24,444 nucleotides of DNA from an uncultured Bacteroidaceae bacterium (GCA_934271655.1 CAKQRW010000047.1:1-24444), one strand, 5' to 3'; positions 15,468 through 22,986 are shown, counted from the stretch's first letter. Notes: generated by a model not told the origin, from the sequence alone. Translations and numbers: made by a program.

Positions 15468-15836
15468 AAAACAATCTCCTTTCTTTTTAAATTAAAAAAA
15501 ATTAATACCTTAAAGATTCAATGTTTAACTAAACCAATTACCAACCTAACTTTTTCCCGTCGCAATCAGCTAGCCCAATCTCTTGCCCAGCTTGACCACT
15601 TGGGTCTATATTTTGAGTTTTACCTTAACTTTCTTTTAAAATGGAGGAGAGCCTCTCACGAGGACCTACTCCCAAATAACAATCTTTTACTAACCTAAAT
15701 CTAATACCTTTACCAAAACCTATATGATAGAATAATTTTCGTTTTTATGGATGTCATCAGGAAGCTTTCGGCCTTTCTGCTTTTTTGTTTTTGCTTGGCC
15801 TTGCCACTCGCTTGTGACTTCCTTTTTTCCTTTTGA
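15468..15836 (-). ncRNA. Long, probably structured leader of the small-peptide transcript
   Basis: About 370 nt separate the predicted transcript start from the small ORF. Visible possible stems are GGAG...CCTC-GTGA-GAGG...CTCC (15643-15672, with a GNRA-type tetraloop) and GACC-CAAGT-GGTC (15594-15606). A run of eight T lies just before the ribosome-binding site. A 15-residue frame (15710-15757, MTSIKTKIILSYRFW) sits inside and may be an upstream ORF or noise. No riboswitch class, SRP RNA, 6S RNA or tmRNA was recognised. Confidence 0.5.
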
Positions 15837-15841
15837 CGATG

Positions 15842-15873
15842 CAAAGTTACGGGCTTTCGCTAACGATAACAAA
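15842..15873 (-). promoter_or_regulatory. Complete -33/-7 promoter of the small-peptide unit
   Basis: On the minus strand TTTG (15870-15873) is followed after exactly 20 bp by TAACTTTG (15842-15849). This matches the Bacteroidales primary sigma consensus TTTG-N19-21-TAnnTTTG. The only other promoter in the window with both elements at this spacing is that of korA. Transcription should start near 15836 and run toward lower coordinates. Confidence 0.75.
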
Positions 15874-16222
15874 TTATTCTTGGTTTTTATTCGAAAATCT
15901 ATCTTTTTGTTGATATGTATCAAGGTTTGTGGGCGCACACATGATTGTGGACGATGATATAAGACATGATTGGCTGTTTTGTAAGGCATAAAGAATCCTT
16001 ATTTTATAAATATGTATGATAGGTCTAAATGCGGGAAATTCCATATATAGTGCTGTTGTTTTGGCTGAGATTTATGTTGTGTGCGAGCTTAGACACAAAT
16101 AAACCTGATAAAATCCTTGCAGAAAAGTCTCAGGGGCGTGCTGGGTTGTAGAGGTGGTAGTGGCATGTAGAGAATGGGGATGTATGGCTTGCTGGCTTTC
16201 CATGTTTGCTTGGTTGCAGTGG

Positions 16223-16261
16223 TATACAGGGTCAGCAGATTTTCCCGGTTGGCGACTGCAG
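16223..16261 (+). repeat. Left copy of a diverged inverted repeat of about 39 bp
   Basis: It begins TATACAGGGTCAGCAGATTT and continues to CTGCAG. It matches the reverse complement of 17025-17063 at about 31 of 38 aligned positions with one single-base gap. No transposase or other gene lies between the copies. Confidence 0.65.
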
Positions 16262-16582
16262 AACAAGCAGGACTCTTGTCTTTGCAGGGCGAGGCATGCA
16301 TTGCCTCACGTCAATCCGCCCAAGGTGTCGCTTCGTTTTTCCAGGGCCATGTGTGGCTTCATTGGGCTTTCAGCTTGCCCTGGATGCAGCCATGATTCTT
16401 TCTGAATACGGATTGGGCTGATTGGGCTGGTTCTTTTAACCGTACAGGTTGAAATTTTCAAACCGTCAAACTTGCGCTGAATCTGTTCTGCTTGACCATG
16501 CCACATGCTGTGACAACCCCTGAAAGTGCAGCCTGAAGGCATAGGAAATGGTGTTGCGGGACATGCACTAGTCTTGCACAAA

Positions 16583-16710
16583 GGGACAGAAGTGACAGAA
16601 GTGACAAAGTGACAAAGGGACAAAACATAGTAAAAAGTAATAAAATAAGTGTTTTAGACTAATTTGACAAGGATATGTCCCTTGTCCCTTTGTCCCTTCT
16701 GTCCCTTTCT
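16583..16710. repeat. Inverted array of gggaca/tgtccc microrepeats
   Basis: Left arm 16583-16625: five units of 8-9 bp, GGGACAGAA, GTGACAGAA, GTGACAAA, GTGACAAA, GGGACAAAA. Right arm 16676-16710: four units of the complementary type (TGTCCCTT, GTCCCTTT, GTCCCTTCT, GTCCCTTTCT). The AT-rich spacer is 50 bp. Transcribed, the arms could form a long imperfect hairpin. Confidence 0.7.
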
Positions 16711-16910
16711 CCTTTTGGGCCTTTTGTTGGAGGGCAAGACATATGGCAGATGTCGTGATGGCAATGAGGATTCCGATTCATCAGACAGTTTGCCGTGTCT
16801 GTAAAGTCTGATGGTCGGGCATTGCGACATTCGCCATACATTGACAATTGATGACTTGTCGCGCATAATATCTTGCCCTGCTTTTCAGGTCTTGCGATAC
16901 ACTATGCCTG

Positions 16911-17014
16911 GCGCATCCGTCATCCTAAGATTTGCATATCTTTATCCTAAGGCTTGCGTATCGCTATCCTGCACTTTGCGCATCGTTATCCTAAGGCTTG
17001 TGTGTCGTTACATT
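16911..17014. repeat. 22-bp tandem repeat, four full units and one partial
   Basis: Units 16911-16933 (23 bp), 16934-16955, 16956-16977 and 16978-16999 are followed by a partial unit from 17000. The consensus is GCGYATCGTTATCC then TAAGGCTT. Units differ at several positions, so the array is old. There are no spacers, so it is not a CRISPR array. Confidence 0.75.
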
Positions 17015-17024
17015 TACAACATAT

Positions 17025-17063
17025 CCATCAGTTGCCAACTTGGAAAATCCGCTGACCCGTATA
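17025..17063 (-). repeat. Right copy of the diverged inverted repeat
   Basis: On the minus strand it begins TATACGGGTCAGCGGATTTT and ends CTGATGG. It is the partner of 16223-16261 in opposite orientation and lies just beyond the 22-bp repeat array. Confidence 0.65.
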
Positions 17064-17096
17064 TAGAAGGCAGAGAGGTAGGTTTTATTCACAAAT

Positions 17097-17133
17097 ATAC
17101 CCGGTGAGAGCTATTGCATTTCTCACCGGGTAT
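17097..17133 (-). terminator. Stem-loop after the GH127-type gene
   Basis: ATACCCGGTGAGA (17097-17109) pairs perfectly with TCTCACCGGGTAT (17121-17133) around an 11-nt loop. It lies 75 bp after the glycosidase stop on the minus strand. The following sequence is T-rich but has no clean run, so it is a probable rather than certain terminator. Confidence 0.7.
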
Positions 17134-17207
17134 TAGTGTGCATTCAAGTCAGTGGATGTGCTGGATGTCAAAAACGGCAGCGCATCCTGATGATGCCTTG
17201 CGTTTCA

Positions 17208-19697
17208 TCACTTCACGCTCCACTCGAAGAGTCCGCAGCTGTATTCTTTTGGCTGCTTTATCTCGAGCTTCATGGCTGTAGTCTTTACGGGCTCGAAGTT
17301 GATGATGTTGGCAGAACCTTTCACTACATCATAGTTGTTGAGGTTCTTCACTGGAGTCCACTCGCCATTGGCATCCTTGTAGTAGAGCTTCCAGCTTTCA
17401 GGTACACGGCAACCTCCCCAAGGAGCGTCGTCATACCAGTATACAGTGGCGGAGCTGACTGTCTCAGCCTGTGCGAAGTCGTATGCGAGCCACTCAGTGG
17501 TGTTCTTCTTTGGCCACCAGTGAGTGTAAGGCACAGAGCGGTCGTTCTCATCGGCTGGGACGAGTCGGTCGTTGATGGCTGTAAGCGCCGGGAGGTTCTT
17601 TGTGCTTGCGCTCACCTTGCTCTCCGATGCGATTGACGCAGGAAGGGCTGGTGTAGTTGCGTTGAGGTCTTGTGGAATCCATACGGTCATCTTGCCTGGA
17701 CCGCGGTGGTTCCATGCGTAGTATGGTATGAGAACAAGTTTCTCGTCGGTAGTCTGAAGCTTGCCGTCCTTAGAGAAGTTGAGTGTCTGCGCGTCGGTAG
17801 TGAGTGTCTGCACCTTAGTGTTCATTATTTCCTCAGAGCCGAGAGTGAACTTGGGCTCCTGGTTGATGAGGACAGAGAGCACATCGCACTTGTTGTCAGG
17901 CCATTCAGCGCAGTAGACGATAGGTCCGCGCTCAACGGACACGCGTCCCTTGTCGGCAGCCACTTTGCCATTGGCACGTACGGTGCGTGCCTCCATGTCG
18001 AAGTGCACATCCACCTTGTCGCCCTTCTTCCAGTTGCGGTTGATGACAAAGTAGCCCTGCTTCAGCTCGCCTTCCACAGGCTTGCCGTTCACCTTGATGG
18101 TGTAGCCCAGGCGCTTGGTGTCTGAGTATGTGTACAGGTTGCTTGGCACCACCTCATTCTTCACCCATCCAGGGATGCGGATGTTGAGAGCGTACTTGCC
18201 GGCGCCGCTGTTGATGCTCAGGGTGATGTCACCGTCCCAAGGATAGTTGGTCTTCTGTGAGAGAGACACGTTCTTCTTGCCCACCTTCACATTGACGGTG
18301 TTGGAGTTGAAGAGGTTGACATAAAGCGAGTTGTCCTTCACAGCGTAGATGTACTGTGGGAGTGAAGGGATGAAGCGCGCTGCGTTGGATGGGCAGCATG
18401 CGCATCCGAACCAAGGCTGGCGCTGGTGCTGTCCGATGCTCTGGAGCGGGTTAGGATAGAAGAACTTTCCTCCGTCGATAGATATGCCTGAGATGACACC
18501 GTTGTAGAGCGAGCGCTCCAGCGCGTCGTAGTACTTGGAGTCTCCGTGAAGGAGGAAGAGGCGGTAGTTGAGGTACACCTGGGCTATGGCTGCGCATGTC
18601 TCGCAGTATGCGCTCATGTTAGGAAGCTCGTAGTTGGCTCCGAAGGCCTCTCCGCTTGATGTGGCTCCTACGCCGCCTGTGATGTAGTATTTCTTTCCTA
18701 CTATGTTATCCCAGATGCGGTCAATGGCAGCGATATAAGTAGTGTCGCCGGTGAGGGCAGCGATGTCGGCCATGCCTGCATACATGTATCCAGCTCTTAC
18801 GGCGTGTCCTACAGCTTCGTCCTGCTCCACCACTGGCTTGTGGCTCTGGCTGTATTCGCTGAGGCTGTGGAAGTAGCCGTCTTTGTCGTAGAGACCCTTG
18901 TTGGTCTGCTTCCACTCAGGGTTGCGCTTGCCGCGCTCATCGAGGAAGAACTTGGCTTCGTCAAGATATTTCTTGTTGCCTGTGGCTATGTAGAGCTTGG
19001 CAAGACCCATCTCTGCAATCTGGTGTCCTGGCACCACGCTTGCCTGGCCTGGCTTGTTGCCTACCTCGCGGCACACGCAGTCGGCGTACTTGATGGCCAC
19101 GTTGAGGAAGTTCTTCTTGCCTGTGGCATAGTAGTGTGCTACAGCGGCCTCGCAGAGGTGTCCAAGGTTGTAGAACTCATGGCTGAGGTCTTCCACCCTT
19201 TCCCAGCGCTTTGAGCCAGACCATGGGTGTGGGTGCTCAGGATTTTGGGTGCGTGAGGTGTAGAGATAGCCGTCAGGTTCCTGTCCAGAGGCGATGACAG
19301 ATATGACGCTGTCTACATATTTGTCAAGACGTCCTCCCTTGTACTTGGCGTTGGGGTAGGTCTGCAGGAGGTAGCTGGCTCCCTCTATGGTCTTGTATGG
19401 GTCAGTGTCGTCAAAAGACATGGTGCCGTCTTTGATCTTGAAGACCTTGCTTGGGTCCTTGATGTGCTGTGCCGCATTGCTGAAGTTTGCGTAGCGTCCT
19501 GTCTCCTCGCTCTTGGAGAAGGCGAGTGGTATGGTCACGTCCTGGCTGGCAGAGAGACGCTGTCCCCAGAATGTGTTCTGCGCCACCTTCACTTTTGTGA
19601 AAGGCACCTGCGTGATAGGATAACCGCCGTTCTTGTCCTGTGCGGTCATGCTGATGGCAGAGGCTGCCACCAGAGTGAGTGCAATGATTTTTTTCAT
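17208..19697 (-). CDS. Secreted beta-L-arabinofuranosidase, GH127/GH146 type, with C-terminal discoidin-like domain
   Basis: An 829-residue exported glycosidase. The signal peptide ends ISMTA, with predicted cleavage before Gln20. The catalytic (alpha/alpha)6 barrel (DUF1680) spans about 30-450. Key residues match the Bifidobacterium HypBA1 pattern: Glu350 in GEAF (acid/base), then Glu366 and Cys368 in YCETC at the same 16- and 18-residue spacing as Glu338 and Cys340 there, and Cys434-Cys435 in FGCACCPSN (nucleophile and Zn ligand). The enzyme should release beta-L-arabinofuranose from arabinan or arabinose-bearing side chains. Beta-sandwich domains follow, and the last 120 residues (WLAYDFAQAETVSSATVYWY onward) look like an F5/8-type or CBM32 fold. 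The frame opens at TTG 19700, but ATG 19697 is the natural start. GH127 and GH146 cannot be separated by eye. It is transcribed alone, with no SusC/D pair nearby. Confidence 0.9.
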   Translation of the reverse strand: MKKIIALTLVAASAISMTAQDKNGGYPITQVPFTKVKVAQNTFWGQRLSASQDVTIPLAFSKSEETGRYANFSNAAQHIKDPSKVFKIKDGTMSFDDTDPYKTIEGASYLLQTYPNAKYKGGRLDKYVDSVISVIASGQEPDGYLYTSRTQNPEHPHPWSGSKRWERVEDLSHEFYNLGHLCEAAVAHYYATGKKNFLNVAIKYADCVCREVGNKPGQASVVPGHQIAEMGLAKLYIATGNKKYLDEAKFFLDERGKRNPEWKQTNKGLYDKDGYFHSLSEYSQSHKPVVEQDEAVGHAVRAGYMYAGMADIAALTGDTTYIAAIDRIWDNIVGKKYYITGGVGATSSGEAFGANYELPNMSAYCETCAAIAQVYLNYRLFLLHGDSKYYDALERSLYNGVISGISIDGGKFFYPNPLQSIGQHQRQPWFGCACCPSNAARFIPSLPQYIYAVKDNSLYVNLFNSNTVNVKVGKKNVSLSQKTNYPWDGDITLSINSGAGKYALNIRIPGWVKNEVVPSNLYTYSDTKRLGYTIKVNGKPVEGELKQGYFVINRNWKKGDKVDVHFDMEARTVRANGKVAADKGRVSVERGPIVYCAEWPDNKCDVLSVLINQEPKFTLGSEEIMNTKVQTLTTDAQTLNFSKDGKLQTTDEKLVLIPYYAWNHRGPGKMTVWIPQDLNATTPALPASIASESKVSASTKNLPALTAINDRLVPADENDRSVPYTHWWPKKNTTEWLAYDFAQAETVSSATVYWYDDAPWGGCRVPESWKLYYKDANGEWTPVKNLNNYDVVKGSANIINFEPVKTTAMKLEIKQPKEYSCGLFEWSVK

Positions 19698-19805
19698 CAA
19701 TAAAGTAAATGGTTTATAGGTTTATAATTTTATTAGTTTCACGTGGACGTGGCGTGAGTGTGTGAAAGTCATGGGCTTTCATGCCTGTACCAACTTATTT
19801 GATTG

Positions 19806-19813
19806 CAAAGATA
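19806..19813 (-). promoter_or_regulatory. -7 promoter box of the GH127-type gene
   Basis: On the minus strand this reads TATCTTTG, matching TAnnTTTG. It lies about 110 bp upstream of the start codon. No -33 TTTG is seen at the usual distance. Confidence 0.55.
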
Positions 19814-19946
19814 GCGCATTTCTTTTATTTCATGGTAAAAAGATGTGTAAAAAGTTGTGCAGTGGTGTATATTGTCATGTTTTTGTACGCAGTTTTTAGG
19901 GCAAAGGTTTTTCTTTGTACAATTTTGTCATTCTTTTGCGCTATGA

Positions 19947-19978
19947 TTTGGATGTTATGTCAATAAGATGTAACTTTG
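19947..19978 (+). promoter_or_regulatory. Complete -33/-7 promoter of korAB
   Basis: TTTG (19947-19950), 20 bp, then TAACTTTG (19971-19978). Both elements and the spacing fit the Bacteroidales consensus. Transcription should start near 19984, leaving a leader of about 114 nt. Confidence 0.8.
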
Positions 19979-20063
19979 CACTCGCAAAATGTAAGTAGAC
20001 AATAGATGACGGTCTACAAAATGATTGCAAAAAGACAGGAATACTATATAATTTATTACATAA

Positions 20064-20083
20064 GGCGGAGGTAAGACTCCGCC
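20064..20083 (+). promoter_or_regulatory. GC-rich leader hairpin just upstream of korA
   Basis: GGCGGAG (20064-20070) pairs perfectly with CTCCGCC (20077-20083) around GTAAGA. It ends 14 nt before the korA ATG in an otherwise AT-rich leader. It encloses the only GGAGG-like sequence there. A role in translation or mRNA stability is possible. Confidence 0.5.
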
Positions 20084-20097
20084 ACAATTTGAAGTTT

Positions 20098-21945
20098 ATG
20101 GCAGAAACATTGGAAATGAAGGAGCTTGCAGAAGTGGCAGTGCGCTTCTCTGGCGACTCTGGCGATGGCATGCAGCTTGCCGGAAACATTTTTTCTACAG
20201 TGTCAGCCACTGTAGGCAACAGTATCAGTACATTCCCTGACTATCCTGCGGACATCCGTGCCCCGCAAGGCTCGCTGACAGGTGTGAGCGGATTCCAGGT
20301 TCACATCGGGGCTGAGATGGTTTACACTCCAGGCGATAAGTGCGACGTGCTTGTAGCCATGAACGCGGCTGCGCTCAAGACACAGTACAAATACGCCAAG
20401 CCAGGAGCGGCTATCATCATCGACACAGACTCATTCCAGGCGGCAGACCTGAAGAAGGCTGCCTTTGCCACAGACGACTACCTCGGAGAGATGGGCATTG
20501 ACCCCGACCGCGTCATAGCATGCCCTATCACTAAGATGGTGAAGGACTGCCTGGCAGACTCGGGCATGGACACAAAGGCTATGCTGAAGTGCCGCAACAT
20601 GTTTGCCCTCGGACTCGTGTGCTGGCTCTTCGACCGCGACCTCGACATAGCATTCAACTTCCTGAAGGAGAAGTTTGCCAAGAAGCCAGGTGTGGCAGAG
20701 GCCAACATCAAGGTCATTCAGGCTGGCTATGACTACGGACACAACACACACAGCTCTGTGGCAAACGTGTACCGCATAGAGACCAAGCACAAGGTGCCAG
20801 GACGCTACATGGACATCACAGGCAACAAGGCCACTGCCTACGGATTTATCGCGGCAGCAGAGAAGGCCGGACTGAAGCTCTACCTTGGATCATACCCTAT
20901 CACCCCAGCCACAGACGTGCTGCACGAGCTCTCCAAGCACAAGTCGCTCGGCGTGACTACGGTGCAGTGCGAGGACGAAATTGCAGGATGTGCCTCATCA
21001 GTAGGAGCTTCTTTTGCTGGAGCCCTTGCTGTGACATCCACTTCAGGCCCAGGCATATGCCTCAAGTCAGAGGCTATGAACCTCGCTGTCATCATGGAGC
21101 TGCCTCTCGTGGTGCTCGACGTGCAGCGTGGCGGACCAGCCACAGGCCTTCCTACCAAGTCTGAACAGACAGACCTGCTCCAGGCTCTCTTCGGCCGCAA
21201 CGGTGAAAGTCCTATGCCTGTCATCGCAGCCACATCGCCTACCGACTGCTTTGAGGCTGCCTACGCCGCTTCAAAGATGGCTCTTGAGCACATGACACCT
21301 GTCATCCTCATGACTGACGCATATGTGGCCAACGGTTCGGCTGCCTTCAAGTTGCCTAACCTCGCAGACTATCCTGCCATCAACCCTCCATACGTGCCAG
21401 AGGAGCTGAAGGGCACATGGACTCCATACATGCGCAATGCGGAAGGCGTGCGCTACTGGGCCGTGCCAGGACGTGAGGGCTTCCAGCACATACTCGGAGG
21501 TCTGGAGAAGGACAACAAGACTGGCGCCATCTCTACTGACCCTGAGAACCACAACCTCATGACACACCTCCGCCAGGAGAAGATCGACAAGATTCCTGTG
21601 CCAGACCTTGAGGTGCTGGGCGACAAGGACGATGCTGACCTCCTCATTGTGGGCTTTGGCGGCACATACGGACATCTCCACGCTGCCATGGACGAGATGA
21701 GAGCTGCGGGCAAGAAGGTGGCTCTGGCTCACTTCAAGTTCATCAACCCTCTGCCAGCCAACACGGCCGAGGTGCTGAAGAAGTACAAGAAGGTGGTCGT
21801 GGCCGAGCAGAACATGGGCCAGCTGGCTGGATGGCTCCGCATGAAGGTAGACAACTTCGCTCCTTACCAGTTCAACCAGGTGAAGGGACAGCCATTCGTG
21901 GTGAGCGAGCTTGTCACTTACTTCGACGAGATCTTAAACAAGTAA
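20098..21945 (+). CDS. korA: 2-oxoglutarate:ferredoxin oxidoreductase, fused gamma-alpha subunit
   Basis: A 615-residue cytoplasmic subunit. With the beta subunit encoded next to it, it should oxidise a 2-oxoacid with CoA, reducing ferredoxin and releasing CO2, or run in reverse to carboxylate. The N-terminal gamma domain begins VAVRFSGDSGDGMQLAGNIF and spans about 10-200. The alpha part follows, with the pyrimidine-binding region from LYLGSYPITPATDVLHELSK to GGPATGLPTKSEQTDLLQAL, then a C-terminal PFOR_II-type domain (DDADLLIVGFGGTYGHLHAA). Gamma-alpha fusion with a separate beta is the two-subunit KorAB design; 2-oxoglutarate is the usual substrate in Bacteroidales, but another 2-oxoacid is not excluded. 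The open frame begins at TTG 20089, but ATG 20098 starts the protein. No separate ferredoxin-like delta subunit is nearby. Fits anaerobic metabolism. Confidence 0.92.
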   Translation: MAETLEMKELAEVAVRFSGDSGDGMQLAGNIFSTVSATVGNSISTFPDYPADIRAPQGSLTGVSGFQVHIGAEMVYTPGDKCDVLVAMNAAALKTQYKYAKPGAAIIIDTDSFQAADLKKAAFATDDYLGEMGIDPDRVIACPITKMVKDCLADSGMDTKAMLKCRNMFALGLVCWLFDRDLDIAFNFLKEKFAKKPGVAEANIKVIQAGYDYGHNTHSSVANVYRIETKHKVPGRYMDITGNKATAYGFIAAAEKAGLKLYLGSYPITPATDVLHELSKHKSLGVTTVQCEDEIAGCASSVGASFAGALAVTSTSGPGICLKSEAMNLAVIMELPLVVLDVQRGGPATGLPTKSEQTDLLQALFGRNGESPMPVIAATSPTDCFEAAYAASKMALEHMTPVILMTDAYVANGSAAFKLPNLADYPAINPPYVPEELKGTWTPYMRNAEGVRYWAVPGREGFQHILGGLEKDNKTGAISTDPENHNLMTHLRQEKIDKIPVPDLEVLGDKDDADLLIVGFGGTYGHLHAAMDEMRAAGKKVALAHFKFINPLPANTAEVLKKYKKVVVAEQNMGQLAGWLRMKVDNFAPYQFNQVKGQPFVVSELVTYFDEILNK

Positions 21946-21990
21946 GCAGGCACACTAAATCATTTTTAAGAAACAGAAAGGATATTCATT

Positions 21991-22986
21991 ATGGCAACAT
22001 ATACAGCTCAAGATTTCAAGAAAGGACAGCCACGCTGGTGTCCTGGATGCGGTGACCACTTCTTCCTGGCATCATTGCACAAGGCAATGGCGGAGATAGG
22101 CGTTGACCCATGGAACACAGCAGTCATCTCAGGCATCGGCTGCTCGTCACGCCTGCCTCACTACATGGCTACCTATGGCATGAATACCATCCACGGACGT
22201 GCGGCAGCCATCGCTACAGGATGCAAGGTGACTAATCCTGACCTCACAGTATGGCAGGTCAGCGGTGATGGTGATGGCCTCGCCATCGGTGGTAACCACT
22301 TTATCCATGCCAACCGACGCAACATCAATCTTAACATGATTCTGCTCAACAACCGCATCTATGGCTTGACTAAAGGACAGTACTCCCCTACTTCCCCACG
22401 TGGCTTCGTGTCAAAGTCATCGCCTTACGGCACAGTGGAGGATCCGTTCCGCCCGGCAGAGCTTTGCTTTGGCGCACGTGGACATTTCTTTGCGCGTGCT
22501 GTGGCCACTGATGCTCCTGGCACAGTAGACATCCTCAAGGCTGCCTACAAGCACAAGGGTGCGGCTGTGTGCGAGATTCTGCAGAACTGCGTCATCTTCA
22601 ATAATGGCACACACGATGCTGTCTATTCCAAGGAAGGCCGTGCCAAGAACGCCATTTACCTGAAGCAGGGCGAGAAGATGCTTTTCGGAGAGAACAACGA
22701 GTATGGCATCGTGCAGGACGGCTTTGGAGTCAAGGCTGTCAAGCTTGGAGAGGATGGCTACACGGAGGCTGACGTGCTTGTGCATGACGCAAAGTGCGAG
22801 GACAACACTCTGCAGCTCAAGCTCGCTGAGATGGAATGGCCTGTGGCTCTTGGCGTGATACGCGACGTGGACGCTCCTACATACGACGACTGTGTGACAG
22901 CGCAGATAGAGGAGGTCAAGGCTGCCAAGAAGTACCACAACTTCGCAGAGCTGCTTGAGACCAACGACATCTGGGAGGTTAAATAA
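21991..22986 (+). CDS. korB: 2-oxoglutarate:ferredoxin oxidoreductase, beta subunit
   Basis: A 331-residue partner of the alpha subunit, 45 bp downstream of it in the same operon. It carries thiamine diphosphate and one [4Fe-4S] cluster. Cluster ligands are Cys17 and Cys20 in WCPGCGD, Cys51 in GIGCSSR, and a fourth likely Cys200 in EILQNC. The thiamine-binding motif is GDGDGLAIGGNHFIHANRRN (93-112), followed by NMILLNNRIYGLTKGQ. Together the subunits form the alpha2beta2-type complex that couples 2-oxoacid oxidation to ferredoxin reduction in the cytoplasm. The ATG at 21991 has an AAAGGA sequence 8 nt upstream, one of only two starts here with Shine-Dalgarno-like spacing. An intrinsic terminator follows at 23006-23069. 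Confidence 0.93.
   Translation: MATYTAQDFKKGQPRWCPGCGDHFFLASLHKAMAEIGVDPWNTAVISGIGCSSRLPHYMATYGMNTIHGRAAAIATGCKVTNPDLTVWQVSGDGDGLAIGGNHFIHANRRNINLNMILLNNRIYGLTKGQYSPTSPRGFVSKSSPYGTVEDPFRPAELCFGARGHFFARAVATDAPGTVDILKAAYKHKGAAVCEILQNCVIFNNGTHDAVYSKEGRAKNAIYLKQGEKMLFGENNEYGIVQDGFGVKAVKLGEDGYTEADVLVHDAKCEDNTLQLKLAEMEWPVALGVIRDVDAPTYDDCVTAQIEEVKAAKKYHNFAELLETNDIWEVK

Larger units (their letters stand above)
15874..17096. other. Gene-free region with several repeat types
   Basis: No convincing gene is seen on either strand. The open frames are short, overlap each other and match repeats. Recognisable content is the inverted-repeat pair (16223-16261 and 17025-17063), the inverted gggaca/tgtccc microrepeats (16583-16710) and the 22-bp repeat (16911-17014). 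A weak minus-strand frame at 16654-16866 could be a gene remnant. Confidence 0.6.

Noticed and set aside
15641..15679. Plus-strand 12-codon frame MEESLSRGPTPK as a leader peptide
   Set aside because: It lies within the GNRA-type stem of the leader on the other strand and has no promoter-proximal gene downstream on its strand.
15468..15720. tmRNA, SRP RNA, 6S RNA or a known riboswitch
   Set aside because: A GCGACGGG string recalls the tmRNA 5' end, but no tRNA-like acceptor or tag frame is seen; SRP and riboswitch core motifs are absent.
15720..15989. Minus-strand frame of 89 residues in the gene-poor region
   Set aside because: It spans the small-unit promoter, starts upstream of the predicted transcript start, and is Lys/Gln-rich with no motif. 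It is better explained as noncoding.
16089..16623. Several overlapping short frames on both strands
   Set aside because: They overlap each other, have no motifs, and run into the microrepeats.
16911..17014. CRISPR-like array
   Set aside because: Units of 22 bp follow each other directly with no spacers, and there are no cas genes.
5555..19697. A polysaccharide-utilisation locus around GH31 and the GH127-type gene
   Set aside because: The two genes are 9 kb apart on opposite strands, and there is no SusC, SusD or hybrid sensor gene.
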